A stretch of 64,000 bases of DNA from JAWKIW01 sp041394145 (GTDB lineage: Bacteria; Actinomycetota; Acidimicrobiia; Acidimicrobiales; Acidimicrobilacustridaceae): the NCBI GenBank assembly GCA_041394145.1, contig JAWKIW010000005.1, positions 62,001 through 126,000 on the forward strand, read 5' to 3'. Both the position numbers and the translations under genes were made by a program. The notes under the pieces are model-generated. The model was not told the origin of the DNA and made no database searches. It saw only the letters and a list, made by a program, of their open reading frames with translations. This document shows, one piece after another, positions 16,483 to 24,464 of this stretch (positions are counted from its first letter, which is position 1; each line of letters starts with the position of its first letter).

Positions 16483-17556
16483 ATGCAGACCATCGACCGT
16501 CCCGTCGTCCCGAACACCACCACCGCTCGCCCTGCCGATCCCGGCGAGCCGGCCACGACCGGCGCCGCCCGCCGGGCCCAGCAGCGCCGCCGCCGGATCC
16601 TCGGCGTGAGCGCCTTCTGGGCCCTCGTGGCCCTGGTCGCCGTCGGCGTGGCCCGCACCAACCCCGACCTCGGCCGCATCGCCGACGCCGGCTGGTGGAG
16701 CCAGCTCGGCAGCAACGTGCTGGCCGGCTGGAGGGCCGCCGTCCTCAACCCCTGGTACTGGGGCTTCGTCGGCCTCCTGATCCTGGCCGAGCGCCGTTGG
16801 CCGGGCCGTGAGGGCGAGGGGGCCCTCACCACCGGTGGCGCCCAGGACCTCGCCTGGACGATCGCCTTCCCGCTGCTGAACCTGACCGTCGTCGCCCTGG
16901 CCGTCGGCGCCCTGAACGCCGCCTACGACGGCCTGCTCGGTGGGGCGCACCTCGACCTCACCCCGTGGCTCGGCACCGCCGGCGTGGCGGTGCTGGCCTT
17001 CCTGGTCGCCGACTTCGGCATGTGGTTCACCCACTGGGCCCGGCACCGGGTGCCGACCTTCTGGCACTTCCACGCCGTGCACCACGCCCCCCGGGCCATG
17101 AACCCGATGGTCGACAACCGCGTGCACCTCGCCGAGCCGGTCATCGCCACCGCCCTCGTCCTCGTGCCGACCCGGCTGCTCGGCCTGGACGGGCACGCCG
17201 TCCTGGCGCTGGCCCTGGCCACCACGTTCTTCACCGCCTTCACCCATGCCAACCTGCACACGAACCTCGGGCCCCTGCGCTGGGTCCTGATCAGCCCCCA
17301 GGCCCACCGGGTCCACCACAGCTACGCCCCGGAGCACATCGACACGAACTTCGGCACCGTGCTCAGCATCTGGGACCGGGTGTTCGGCACCTACCACCGT
17401 GGCGAGGACGAGTACCCGACGGTCGGCATCCCCGACACCCGGTTCCCGCTCGAGACGACGGCCACCCCGGCTGCGCTGGTCGCCGGCGTCGCCCGCCAGA
17501 CGGCCTACCCCTTCCGCCGGTGCCTCGAGGACGTCGGTCGCTTCCGTCGCCGCTGA
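16483..17556 (+). CDS. Sterol desaturase / fatty acid hydroxylase family membrane protein
   Basis: A 357-residue di-iron membrane oxygenase. Four or more membrane helices lie between residues ~40 and 260. The three His clusters that bind the metals are intact: HWARH, HFHAVHHAP and, near 275, HRVHHSYAPEH. Such enzymes hydroxylate or desaturate lipids using O2. ATG 16483 has AGGAGGAGA 4-12 nt upstream, so it is a leadered gene; two inverted repeats precede it. Its TGA is the first base set of a hairpin repeat (17555 onward). Substrate unknown (hopanoid, carotenoid or fatty acid). Confidence 0.9.
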   Translation: MQTIDRPVVPNTTTARPADPGEPATTGAARRAQQRRRRILGVSAFWALVALVAVGVARTNPDLGRIADAGWWSQLGSNVLAGWRAAVLNPWYWGFVGLLILAERRWPGREGEGALTTGGAQDLAWTIAFPLLNLTVVALAVGALNAAYDGLLGGAHLDLTPWLGTAGVAVLAFLVADFGMWFTHWARHRVPTFWHFHAVHHAPRAMNPMVDNRVHLAEPVIATALVLVPTRLLGLDGHAVLALALATTFFTAFTHANLHTNLGPLRWVLISPQAHRVHHSYAPEHIDTNFGTVLSIWDRVFGTYHRGEDEYPTVGIPDTRFPLETTATPAALVAGVARQTAYPFRRCLEDVGRFRRR

Positions 17557-17657
17557 GGCGTTCGTGGTCACCGGTGGTGATGGGAAACGCTTCGGGGTGG
17601 TGCGGGTCGGCGAGGCGTTCGTGGTCACCGGTGGTGGTGATGGGGAACGCTTCGGGG
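17555..17657. repeat. Hairpin repeat, family B, two direct copies
   Basis: Copy 1 (17555-17597) and copy 2 (17612-17657) begin GAGGCGTTCGTGGTCACC and end in (A/G)AACGCTTCGGGG; copy 2 has an extra GGT. Each folds with outer GCGTT/AACGC and inner TCACC/GGTGA stems. The period is 57 bp. A third relative is at 56714-56760. All three follow plus-strand stop codons. Confidence 0.6.
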
Positions 17658-17681
17658 AGGCCCGATGGCGGGTCGACGCCG

Positions 17682-17687
17682 TACGAT
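17682..17687 (+). promoter_or_regulatory. Candidate leaderless -10 (TACGAT)
   Basis: TACGAT ends 8 nt before ATG 17696 of the zinc-ribbon/EF-Tu-D2 gene. Confidence 0.45.
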
Positions 17688-17695
17688 GCCGCACC

Positions 17696-18106
17696 ATGAC
17701 CGCCCCGGCCCTCACGTGCCCCCACTGCGGTGCCCGCCTCAGCCTCGACGGCGACCGCTGCCGGTTCTGCGGCGAGCGGGTGGACCCCTCGACGACGCCG
17801 GGCCTGCCTCCGGCGGCGGCCACGCCCTTCCCCGTCGGCGACGCCTTCTCGATGACGGTCGAGGACGTGTTCGTCATCAAGAAGCGGGGGACCGTCGTGA
17901 CGGGACGGGTCGAGGCGGGAGCGGTCCACGTCGGCGATGCGCTGGTGGTCGAGGGCGCGGGTGGCTCGGTGCCGACCCGGTGCGCCGGCATCGAGATGTT
18001 CCGCAAGAAGGTCGAGGTCGCCCAGGTGGGTGACACGGTCGGGCTCCGCCTCGACGGCGTCGACAGGGACCAGGTGCAGTCGGGCGACCGGCTGCGCGCC
18101 GGCTGA
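17696..18106 (+). CDS. Zinc ribbon + EF-Tu domain-2-like small protein
   Basis: A 136-residue protein. Residues 8-26 form a CxxC...CxxC ribbon (CPHCGARL, CRFCGE). Residues ~48-135 resemble the second, beta-barrel domain of EF-Tu/SelB GTPases: FSMTVEDVFVIKKRGTVVTG, then VGDALVV, FRKKVEVAQVGDTVGLRL and VQSGDRLRAG. There is no GTPase domain, so it cannot be a translation factor by itself; it may bind RNA, protein or a membrane partner. It is followed after 12 nt by the tag gene. Domain call by motif; role unknown. Confidence 0.7.
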   Translation: MTAPALTCPHCGARLSLDGDRCRFCGERVDPSTTPGLPPAAATPFPVGDAFSMTVEDVFVIKKRGTVVTGRVEAGAVHVGDALVVEGAGGSVPTRCAGIEMFRKKVEVAQVGDTVGLRLDGVDRDQVQSGDRLRAG

Positions 18107-18118
18107 CCTGAGGCGGCG

Positions 18119-18877
18119 GTGAGCGACTGGCAGTCGATCGTCGCCGTTCGGGGTGGCGACGGCCGTCGCCGGTGCGGGTGGTGCCTCGGCAGCCCGGAGT
18201 ACGAGGCGTACCACGACGACGAGTGGGGCCGACCGGTCACCGACGACGTGCGCATCTACGAGAAGCTGTGCCTGGAGGGCTTCCAGTCCGGTCTGTCGTG
18301 GCTGACGATCCTGCGCAAGCGGGAGGGCTTCCGACGGGCCTTCGCCGGCTTCGACCCGGCCGCCGTCGCCGGCTTCGGGCGGCGCGACGTCGATCGGTTG
18401 CTCGGCGACGCGGGGATCGTGCGCCACCGGGGCAAGATCGAGGCGGCCGTCGCCAACGCTCGGGCGACGGTGGCGGTGCAGGACGACGTCGGATCACTCG
18501 CCGCCCTGGTCTGTCGTACGCCGCCGCCCCGCCGACGAGGCGAGGCCGCGCCCGTGCGTCTGGGTGAGATCCCGTCGATCACGCCCGAGTCCACCGCCCT
18601 GGCGACGGAGCTGAAGCGGCGAGGGTTCCGCTTCGTGGGGCCGACGACCGCCTATGCCGCCATGCAGTCCCTCGGCCTCGTCAACGACCACCTCCGGGGC
18701 TGCCACGTGCGCACCGCCTGCGATCGCGAGCGGCGCGCTGACGATCCGTCCCACGCGTCAGCTGAACGACGAGGAGGTGCGGGGGCGTACGGGGGTCGGT
18801 TCACCCGACCGGAGCCCGACCCTGCCCGTGTCACGGTAGCGCATGTCGCGCAGGCTCACCCGATCCGTAGGTGGTGA
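18119..18877 (+). CDS. tag: DNA-3-methyladenine glycosylase I, with altered core and abnormal C-terminal tail
   Basis: Base-excision repair glycosylase removing 3-methyladenine. Zinc and base-binding features are present: RCGWCLGSPEYEAYHDDEWG (Cys/His ligands), FQSGLSWLTILRKR, FVGPTTAYAAMQSLG and NDHLRGC (second His/Cys pair). Two oddities: where the family has an aromatic W(S/T)(F/Y)xPP stretch, this protein reads VCRTPPP (~136-142), compatible with small compensating deletions near 18510; and after residue ~205 there is a ~45-residue basic tail, antisense to the adjacent PNPOx pseudogene, that has no counterpart in Tag (usual length ~190). The GTG start is 12 nt after the preceding gene. 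The enzyme identity is sure, its activity less so. Confidence 0.75.
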   Translation: MSDWQSIVAVRGGDGRRRCGWCLGSPEYEAYHDDEWGRPVTDDVRIYEKLCLEGFQSGLSWLTILRKREGFRRAFAGFDPAAVAGFGRRDVDRLLGDAGIVRHRGKIEAAVANARATVAVQDDVGSLAALVCRTPPPRRRGEAAPVRLGEIPSITPESTALATELKRRGFRFVGPTTAYAAMQSLGLVNDHLRGCHVRTACDRERRADDPSHASAERRGGAGAYGGRFTRPEPDPARVTVAHVAQAHPIRRW

Positions 18878-19257
18878 AGGACCTCGGGGTCGATGGCGAG
18901 GACGCACGTCCGGCCGCGTCGGTCGTCCTCCAGGCCTCTGAGCAGGCGATGGCGATGGCAGGATCGACGGCATCGAGGTCGAGCACCTCGGCCCTCCATG
19001 GAGGTTGATCGTCGCCGCCGGGATCTTGATCCAGGGCAGGAACGGGATCCGCTTGCGATGGTGACGGTCGCGGCGACCGCCGGGTTGCCCCAGGTGCCGC
19101 GCCTTCCACGATCCGTCCGGTGGCGACGTAGAGACGGTGGCCGTCGACACGTACGACGCCGACCGAGGCGCGCCCTTGGCGTTGACGAACGACATGACGG
19201 CGAAGAGCGTCCGTCGAGCTCCTGCCAGACCTGGGCGGTCGTGATGGGTGCCGGCAC
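18780..19257 (-). pseudogene. PNPOx-like (pyridoxamine 5'-phosphate oxidase family) protein, multiple frameshifts
   Basis: Reading the minus strand in alternating frames restores a ~145-residue flavin-binding split-barrel protein: MPAPITTAQVWQELDG, then LFAVMSFVNAKGAPRS, YVSTATV, SWKARHL, NPAVAATVTIA, RIPFLPWIKIPAATINLHG, ARVLDLDAVDPAIAIA, LLRGLEDDRRGRT and VSLRDMRYRDTGR. At least five frame changes are needed within 480 bp. The GTG start (19257) still has a GGAGGAG ribosome site. The 3' part overlaps the odd tail of tag. Either a recent pseudogene or a stretch with indel errors. Confidence 0.75.
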
Positions 19258-19362
19258 GTCCGTGCTCCTCCCCGCGGGGACAGGTCCAGTCAGCCGAGGG
19301 CGGCGTGGCCGTCTCGGGGGTGCACGAGGGGTCGAGCTCGTCGCTGCGGGCCACGTCCCCAG

Positions 19363-19437
19363 CCTGACCCCTCGGGTGTCTTGTCATGGTTCTGCGGCCT
19401 CCGGCCCGCAGAACCATGACAGGACGCGAGGGTCAGG
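19363..19437. terminator. 75-nt near-perfect inverted repeat at 3' end of amidohydrolase gene
   Basis: Outer arms CCTGACCC (19363-19370) / GGGTCAGG (19430-19437) and inner arms TGTCATGGTTCTGCGG (19382-19397) / CCGCAGAACCATGACA (19406-19421) pair perfectly, with an 8-nt apical loop. The amidohydrolase stop codon lies in the right outer arm. No U-tract follows. Confidence 0.65.
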
Positions 19438-20647
19438 CGGCGGCGAGGTGGGTGCCGGCGGTGCCCATGAGGTCGAGGAAGTTGTCGGTGTAGAAGGCCC
19501 GCCGCACCTCGTCGGAGGTGTCGCCGAGGGATGCTTCGAAGCGCTCGATCGGCTTGCGCCCGCCTTCGACGTGGGGGTAGTCCGACGAGAACAGCACCAC
19601 CTCGGGCCCGGCCTGCTCGACGATCCAGCCGACGTCCTCGGTGGGATAGGGCGTGAAGCGCATCTGCCGGCGCACGTACTCGCTCGGGCGCAGCGACAGG
19701 TCCCGCAGGCGCTCCTCGTGGCGGGCGAAGGCGTCGAAGGCCGACTCCATCTGGCGCATCCACGACGGCACCCAGACCGCGCCCTGCTCGATCACGCCGA
19801 TCCGCAGCTGCGGGAACCGCTCGAGGACGCCGTCGAAGACCATGGTGGCCAGCGTCTGGGCCGGCGGGCCGGGGATGCCCATGTAGTCGACGGAGCGGAA
19901 GTTCTCCTCGCCGCCGTGGAAGTCGGGCGGGACGGGCAGGCCGTTGGCGAAGTACGCGGGGTCGATGAGGTCGCCGGTGCCGCCGACGTGGAACACGACC
20001 GGGATGCCGGCCTCCTGCGCCTGTGCCCAGACCGGGTCGAGCCCGACGTGGCTCGGCGAGTGCCCGGGCGGGCAGCCCGAGGCCACGAGCAGGGCGGCGG
20101 CCCCGAGGTCGATCGCCTCGGCCGCCAGCTCCGGGGCCCGGTCGAGGTCGGCGAGCGGCACGTAGCAGGTGGGCAGCAGGCGAGGATCGACCGAGCAGAA
20201 CTCGACCATCCCGCGGTTGTGGGCCCGAGCCGCGCCCTCGGCCAGCTCGCGGTCCTGACCGTGCTCCCAGTCGTGCAGGCGGCGGTTGTGGAAGGTGTTG
20301 AACACCAGCTGGCTGGAGAACCCGAGCAGGTCGAGGGCGCGGGGCCGGTCCTCGGCCAGGAACGAGCCGGTGGCGGCGAAGTTCTTGCGGGCCATGATGT
20401 CGGCGGCTTCCTCCTCGCTGCCCGCTTGGGCCCGTTGCCGATCGGCGAGGCGGTCGAAGGCGGCGAGCAGGTCGCGCTGCTGCTCGGCGACGTCGCCGGT
20501 CTGGCGCAGCTCGTTGCCGCCCGGGTAGCGCAGCGGTGCGATGCGGTCGCGCACCGACGGGTCGGCGTGGTCGCGCAGCCACGTCGGGGTCTCCATGATG
20601 TGGGCGTCGGCGTCGTGCACGACGAAGCCGGTGGTGTTGTAGGCCAT
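19433..20647 (-). CDS. Amidohydrolase-2 family metal-dependent hydrolase
   Basis: A 404-residue TIM-barrel hydrolase or decarboxylase of the amidohydrolase-2 group. The first strand gives VVHDADAHIME (metal-binding D-x-H), mid-barrel VVFHVGGTGDLID supplies a His, and the last strand gives VVLFSSDYPHVEGGR with the catalytic Asp and a following His. The layout is that of ACMS-decarboxylase-like enzymes frequent in actinobacterial aromatic catabolism. ATG 20647 has GGGGGGAG just upstream. The gene ends inside the strong inverted repeat at 19363-19437. Substrate unknown. Confidence 0.87.
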   Translation of the reverse strand: MAYNTTGFVVHDADAHIMETPTWLRDHADPSVRDRIAPLRYPGGNELRQTGDVAEQQRDLLAAFDRLADRQRAQAGSEEEAADIMARKNFAATGSFLAEDRPRALDLLGFSSQLVFNTFHNRRLHDWEHGQDRELAEGAARAHNRGMVEFCSVDPRLLPTCYVPLADLDRAPELAAEAIDLGAAALLVASGCPPGHSPSHVGLDPVWAQAQEAGIPVVFHVGGTGDLIDPAYFANGLPVPPDFHGGEENFRSVDYMGIPGPPAQTLATMVFDGVLERFPQLRIGVIEQGAVWVPSWMRQMESAFDAFARHEERLRDLSLRPSEYVRRQMRFTPYPTEDVGWIVEQAGPEVVLFSSDYPHVEGGRKPIERFEASLGDTSDEVRRAFYTDNFLDLMGTAGTHLAAA

Positions 20648-20769
20648 CGCGCTCCCCCCGTTCGGCGTGGCCGGCCGGGTCCCTCCCGGCGGTGGCGGCA
20701 GCTCATGGTACGAGCCCTCGGGCGGCGGGTGCCGGCGAGTCCGCCGCCGACGGTCGGGTCGAGCCGGGA

Positions 20770-22434
20770 TCAGGCGGCCCGGTAGACCACCACGGGGTTG
20801 CCGTTGACCGACGTCTCGTACACGCGGGTGAGGTCGGCGCGGGCGTCGAGGTCGGGGATCCGCGTCAGGGTGCCCACGACGAAGGTGGTCGTGGGGGTCA
20901 GGTCGACGTGGTGCAGGCCGTAGATCGATCCGGCGCGGCGCCCCTCGCCGAAGTCGACCTGGATGCCGCGCTTCTCGAGCTCGAGCTCCATGGCGCTCTC
21001 GGCGGCGAGGCCCTCGGGTGAGCCGTCGCCGAGCACCTGCACCGGCGCGGCGGCATCGACGGCGTCGGCGGCACCGGCACCGGCGGCCGCGTAGTCCTGC
21101 AGGTACGGGACCGACGTGAACGGGCTCGGCGCCTCGATCACGGTCCGCACCCCGAGCACGCCCACGATCACGGCGGCGACCGGGACGACGGCGCGCCGCA
21201 CCGCCTCGCCGACGCCGGGTCGGTCCATCACCGCCTGCAGCAGGGCCCAGCCCACGGCCAGCCAGAGGGTGGCGCCCACCACCCACAGGCCGCGCACGTA
21301 GTGCGGGTAGACCGGGCCGGCGATGGCCGCCACCGTCGGGATGGTGGTCACCGCCAGGAGGCCGACCGTGGCGAGCAGCCGCACCGTGTCGCCGTCGCGG
21401 CGACGAAGGCTCAGCGCCAGCGCGGCCAGCCAGGCGAGACCGGGCACCACCAGCCCGACGACCGAGCTGGGCGGTACCGTCGGGATGTACACGACGTCTC
21501 GGGACGGGGTGATCACCCAGGGGGGGACGGTGCCGACCTCCTCGGCGATGAGCTCGAGCGCAGCACGTCGGCCGATCTTGGGCAGGTCCGACGGCGGGTC
21601 GCCGGTGGCGAACTCCAGCACCCGCCCGAGGTTCCCGCCGTCGCGCGCGGTGACCTGTTCGATGAGCGGAGGGATCCAGCACACGAGGCCGACGACGACC
21701 GCCCCGCCGAGGAACCAGCGCCACCGCCGGGCGAGGGCGGCGCGGGCCCCGGGCTCGGTGGCCCGCCAGACCCGTCGCAGGGTGAGCGCGCCCCCCAACA
21801 TCGCCCAGAGCAGCAGCACGCCCGTGTACGGCGCCAACCCGAGGTGGGACTGGGTCACGAACGACCACACGAAGGCCGCCAACGGCGCCAGGGCGACGTC
21901 GCCCACCGTGAGCGACCAGACGAGCAGCACGAGCAGGACGAACGGCAGCACCGCGATCCACGGGTTCCAGGCGTCGAGCAGGGAGCTGAGGCCGCTGCCC
22001 CGCATCAGCAGGGCCAGCACCACGGCGGTGAGGGCGAGCAGGGTCACACCACCGCGCCGTCGGGCGACGAGCAGGATGGCGACGGTGCTGGCCACGTTCA
22101 CCAGCCCGGCCCCGAACAGCACGGCCTTGCTGGCGCCGCCCGTCAGGACGTAGGGGATGGCGAGCAGGTAGAAGATGAGCGGGCCCGGGTGGTTCGCCTC
22201 CCCCTGGACGCCGCCGATGGTGGCGGCGGGCCCGAGCAGCGGCGGGTTCGTGCTGAACACGTCCCGGATGCGCAGCTCGTGGACCGAGGCGTCGATGAAC
22301 GGGTGCCAGGGCGTGCGCAGCAGCAGGACGAGCCCGACGACCAGCGGGGCGACGGTGACCAGCACCAGCCACAACGTCGGCGAGGACCACCACCGGCGCC
22401 GCGTGTCCTCCCGCGTGCCGGCCTCCATCACCAC
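20770..22434 (-). CDS. Polytopic membrane protein, GT-C/PMT-like
   Basis: A 554-residue integral membrane protein with about 10-12 hydrophobic helices between residues 20 and 440 and a ~110-residue C-terminal extracytoplasmic region. The first loop holds HPFIDASVHELRIRD and QGEANHPGPLIFYLLAIPYV, acidic/His motifs placed where GT39/GT-C lipid-sugar transferases have their catalytic Asp. No diagnostic motif gives the donor. GTG 22434 is chosen because TACCGT ends 6 nt before it; GTG 22431 and ATG 22428 follow in frame. Possible role: transfer of a sugar to a wall or lipid acceptor; this is inferred from topology only. Confidence 0.65.
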   Translation of the reverse strand: MVMEAGTREDTRRRWWSSPTLWLVLVTVAPLVVGLVLLLRTPWHPFIDASVHELRIRDVFSTNPPLLGPAATIGGVQGEANHPGPLIFYLLAIPYVLTGGASKAVLFGAGLVNVASTVAILLVARRRGGVTLLALTAVVLALLMRGSGLSSLLDAWNPWIAVLPFVLLVLLVWSLTVGDVALAPLAAFVWSFVTQSHLGLAPYTGVLLLWAMLGGALTLRRVWRATEPGARAALARRWRWFLGGAVVVGLVCWIPPLIEQVTARDGGNLGRVLEFATGDPPSDLPKIGRRAALELIAEEVGTVPPWVITPSRDVVYIPTVPPSSVVGLVVPGLAWLAALALSLRRRDGDTVRLLATVGLLAVTTIPTVAAIAGPVYPHYVRGLWVVGATLWLAVGWALLQAVMDRPGVGEAVRRAVVPVAAVIVGVLGVRTVIEAPSPFTSVPYLQDYAAAGAGAADAVDAAAPVQVLGDGSPEGLAAESAMELELEKRGIQVDFGEGRRAGSIYGLHHVDLTPTTTFVVGTLTRIPDLDARADLTRVYETSVNGNPVVVYRAA

Positions 22435-22440
22435 GACACG

Positions 22441-22446
22441 ACGGTA
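22441..22446 (-). promoter_or_regulatory. Candidate leaderless -10 (TACCGT) for membrane protein gene
   Basis: On the minus strand TACCGT is followed by six bases and then GTG-GTG-ATG, which settles the start at 22434. Confidence 0.45.
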
Positions 22447-22504
22447 GCCGCCGCCCCCGACGCGGCCCGAACCCGCGGTGCGACCTGGGAGGGTGCATCC
22501 GTCG

Positions 22505-22521
22505 TCTGACGGGCCGTCAGA
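22505..22521. promoter_or_regulatory. 17-bp perfect palindromic operator upstream of enoyl-CoA hydratase
   Basis: TCTGACGG-G-CCGTCAGA is an exact 8+1+8 palindrome at the expected -35 position of a -10 TAGCCT at 22529-22534, and the coding start follows at 22571. This is the form expected for a TetR-family regulator of CoA-ester catabolism; the regulator itself is not identified. Confidence 0.6.
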
Positions 22522-22570
22522 TACTGGCTAGCCTGCGGGCTGCCGGCACGCGACCCGGGGGAGGAACGCC

Positions 22571-23350
22571 GTGACCGAACGAGTGCGCCTGGAGATCGAC
22601 GGCCCCGTCGCCACGATCACCAACGACAACCCCGACAAGCACAACGCCTTCGACGACGAGATGGACGCGGCCCTGTTCGACATCCTCGCCGAGCTGAAGG
22701 GGCGTCCGGACATCCGCGCCGTGATCTGGCGGGGCGAGGGCAAGAGCTTCTCGTCGGGGCGTGACGTCGCCGCCATCGGCTCGATCAAGGTCGACCTCAC
22801 CCATCACGAGCTCATGCGCCGCGGCCACCGCGGGATCCAGCAGGTGTGGGACCTCGACGCGCCGATCCTGGTGGCGTGCAAGGGCTGGGTCATGGGCGGC
22901 TCCTTCCAACGGGCCCTGCTGTGCGACATCCGGGTGGCCGCCGAGGGCACCCGGTTCCGGCTCCCCGAGCTGACCCACGGCGTCATCCCCGACACGGGCG
23001 GCGTGGCCGTGCTCCACGAGATGGCCGGACACGGCCTGGTCAGCGACATGGTGCTCACCGGGCGGGTCCTGTCGGCCGAGGAGGCCCTCGCCAACGGCGT
23101 GGTCAGCCGGGTGGTGCCTCCCGACGAGCTCGACGCCACGGTGCGGGAGATGGCCGAGCAGATCGCGGCCGCCCCGGCCGTGTCCGTGAAGATGGCCCGA
23201 ACCGTGATCGCCCACCTGGCCCGCCCGGCGATCCGCTCGTCGATGGACGACGAGATGATCTACCAGACCTTCATCAGCCGCAGCGACGACATGGCGGAGC
23301 TGCGGGCGGCGCGGGCCGAGGAGCGGCCCCCCCGCTTCACCGGCAGCTGA
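22571..23350 (+). CDS. Enoyl-CoA hydratase/isomerase family protein
   Basis: A 259-residue crotonase-fold enzyme acting on acyl-CoA esters. The CoA-binding start HNAFDDEMDAALF, the first oxyanion-hole strand SFSSGRDVAAIG and the second oxyanion loop (AILVACKGWVMGGSFQRALL, here with the Gly-Gly) are clear; ELTHGVIPDTGGVAVL follows. In the usual catalytic-Glu positions Pro/Asp residues occur, so hydratase, isomerase or hydrolase activity cannot be separated. GTG 22571 has GGGGGAGGAA upstream. It lies downstream of a TetR-type palindrome and 106 bp before an SDR, a likely fatty- or aromatic-acyl-CoA operon. Confidence 0.88.
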   Translation: MTERVRLEIDGPVATITNDNPDKHNAFDDEMDAALFDILAELKGRPDIRAVIWRGEGKSFSSGRDVAAIGSIKVDLTHHELMRRGHRGIQQVWDLDAPILVACKGWVMGGSFQRALLCDIRVAAEGTRFRLPELTHGVIPDTGGVAVLHEMAGHGLVSDMVLTGRVLSAEEALANGVVSRVVPPDELDATVREMAEQIAAAPAVSVKMARTVIAHLARPAIRSSMDDEMIYQTFISRSDDMAELRAARAEERPPRFTGS

Positions 23351-23456
23351 ACCGCCGTCGGTCCCGCTCGCGGCCGCCGTCGGGCCCGTCGCGAGGCGCC
23401 GAGCACCCCACCGTCGCCGGCGAACCGTCCGGCGACCCACCACCGAGGAGGACCTC

Positions 23457-24350
23457 GTGAGCGACACCATCGGCCTGCCCCCACCCCCGCCCGTCGGCGA
23501 GACGGCGCTCAAGCCGGGCACCTTCGACGGGGTGACGGTGGTCGTCACGGGTGCGGGCACCGGGCTCGGCAAGGCGATCGCGTCGGAGTTCGCCCGGTTG
23601 GGGGCGTCGATCGTGATCGCCAGCCGCAAGGCCGAGCACCTCGACGCCGGTGCCGCGGCCATGGAGGCGCTGGGGGCCGAGGTGCTGACGGTGCCCTGCG
23701 ACATCCGTGAGCCCGACAGCATCGCCGCCGCCTTCGATGCCGCCGAGGCCCGCTTCGGGCTCCCCGGCGTCCTCGTCAACAACGCGGCGGCCAACTTCCC
23801 CGTCCCTGCCGAGGACATGTCCCCGAACGCCTGGCGCACGGTCGTCGACATCACCCTCAACGGCACGTTCTTCTGCAGCCGTGAGTTCGGTCGTCGCCAC
23901 CTCGCGGCCGGCACACCGGGCTCGATCGTGAACGTCGGCGCCTCCTACGCGTGGACGGGTGGGCCCGGCTTCGCCCACTCGGCCGCGGCGAAGGCGGGTG
24001 TGAAGAACCTGACCGAGACCCTCGCCGTGGAGTGGGGGCCCTACGGGATCCAGGTGAACGCCCTGGTGCCCGGCCTGTTCCCCCACGAGGACATGACGGC
24101 GGACATCACCGGCAACCTCGAGCGCACCCACGACAAGGACGCCTGCCAGCCGGCGCTGCGGGTGGGTCAGCGCCAGGAGCTGGGGTGGGCGGCCACCTTC
24201 CTGGCGTCGCCCTACGCCAGGTTCATCTCGGGGCACACGCTGGTGGTCGACGGGGCGAACTGGCAGCGCCGGTCGCTGACGAACCCCACCGTGGTCACGG
24301 TCCGCGACCAGATGGGCAGGGGACCCTTCGATCCCGACGCCCCGCGGTAG
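23457..24350 (+). CDS. SDR family oxidoreductase, 2,4-dienoyl-CoA reductase-like
   Basis: A 297-residue Rossmann enzyme with NAD(P)-binding VVTGAGTGLGKAIA (~31-44), VNNAAANFPVPAEDMSPNAW and SIVNVGASYAWTGGPG. In place of the classical YxxxK the sequence has HSAAAKAGVKNLTETLAVEW, the Tyr-less Ser-x-x-Lys pattern characteristic of the peroxisomal/bacterial 2,4-dienoyl-CoA reductase branch. The C-terminus ISGHTLVVDGANWQ closes the domain. GTG 23457 has GAGGAGGA upstream. Together with the preceding enoyl-CoA hydratase this points to beta-oxidation of unsaturated acyl-CoAs. Confidence 0.87.
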   Translation: MSDTIGLPPPPPVGETALKPGTFDGVTVVVTGAGTGLGKAIASEFARLGASIVIASRKAEHLDAGAAAMEALGAEVLTVPCDIREPDSIAAAFDAAEARFGLPGVLVNNAAANFPVPAEDMSPNAWRTVVDITLNGTFFCSREFGRRHLAAGTPGSIVNVGASYAWTGGPGFAHSAAAKAGVKNLTETLAVEWGPYGIQVNALVPGLFPHEDMTADITGNLERTHDKDACQPALRVGQRQELGWAATFLASPYARFISGHTLVVDGANWQRRSLTNPTVVTVRDQMGRGPFDPDAPR

Positions 24351-24452
24351 GGCCCGCGACGCGAGGCGATGCGGGGGTCGAGGGCGGGTCACGACCGGGT
24401 CAGGATCTGGTCAAGGCGGCCGGCTCCCGGGAGCCGACCTCGGCGGGTTGCG

Positions 24453-24458
24453 TAGGCT
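24453..24458 (+). promoter_or_regulatory. Candidate leaderless -10 (TAGGCT) for receiver-PAS gene
   Basis: TAGGCT ends 6 nt before ATG 24465, with no ribosome site in between. Confidence 0.5.
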
Positions 24459-24464
24459 GAGGCC

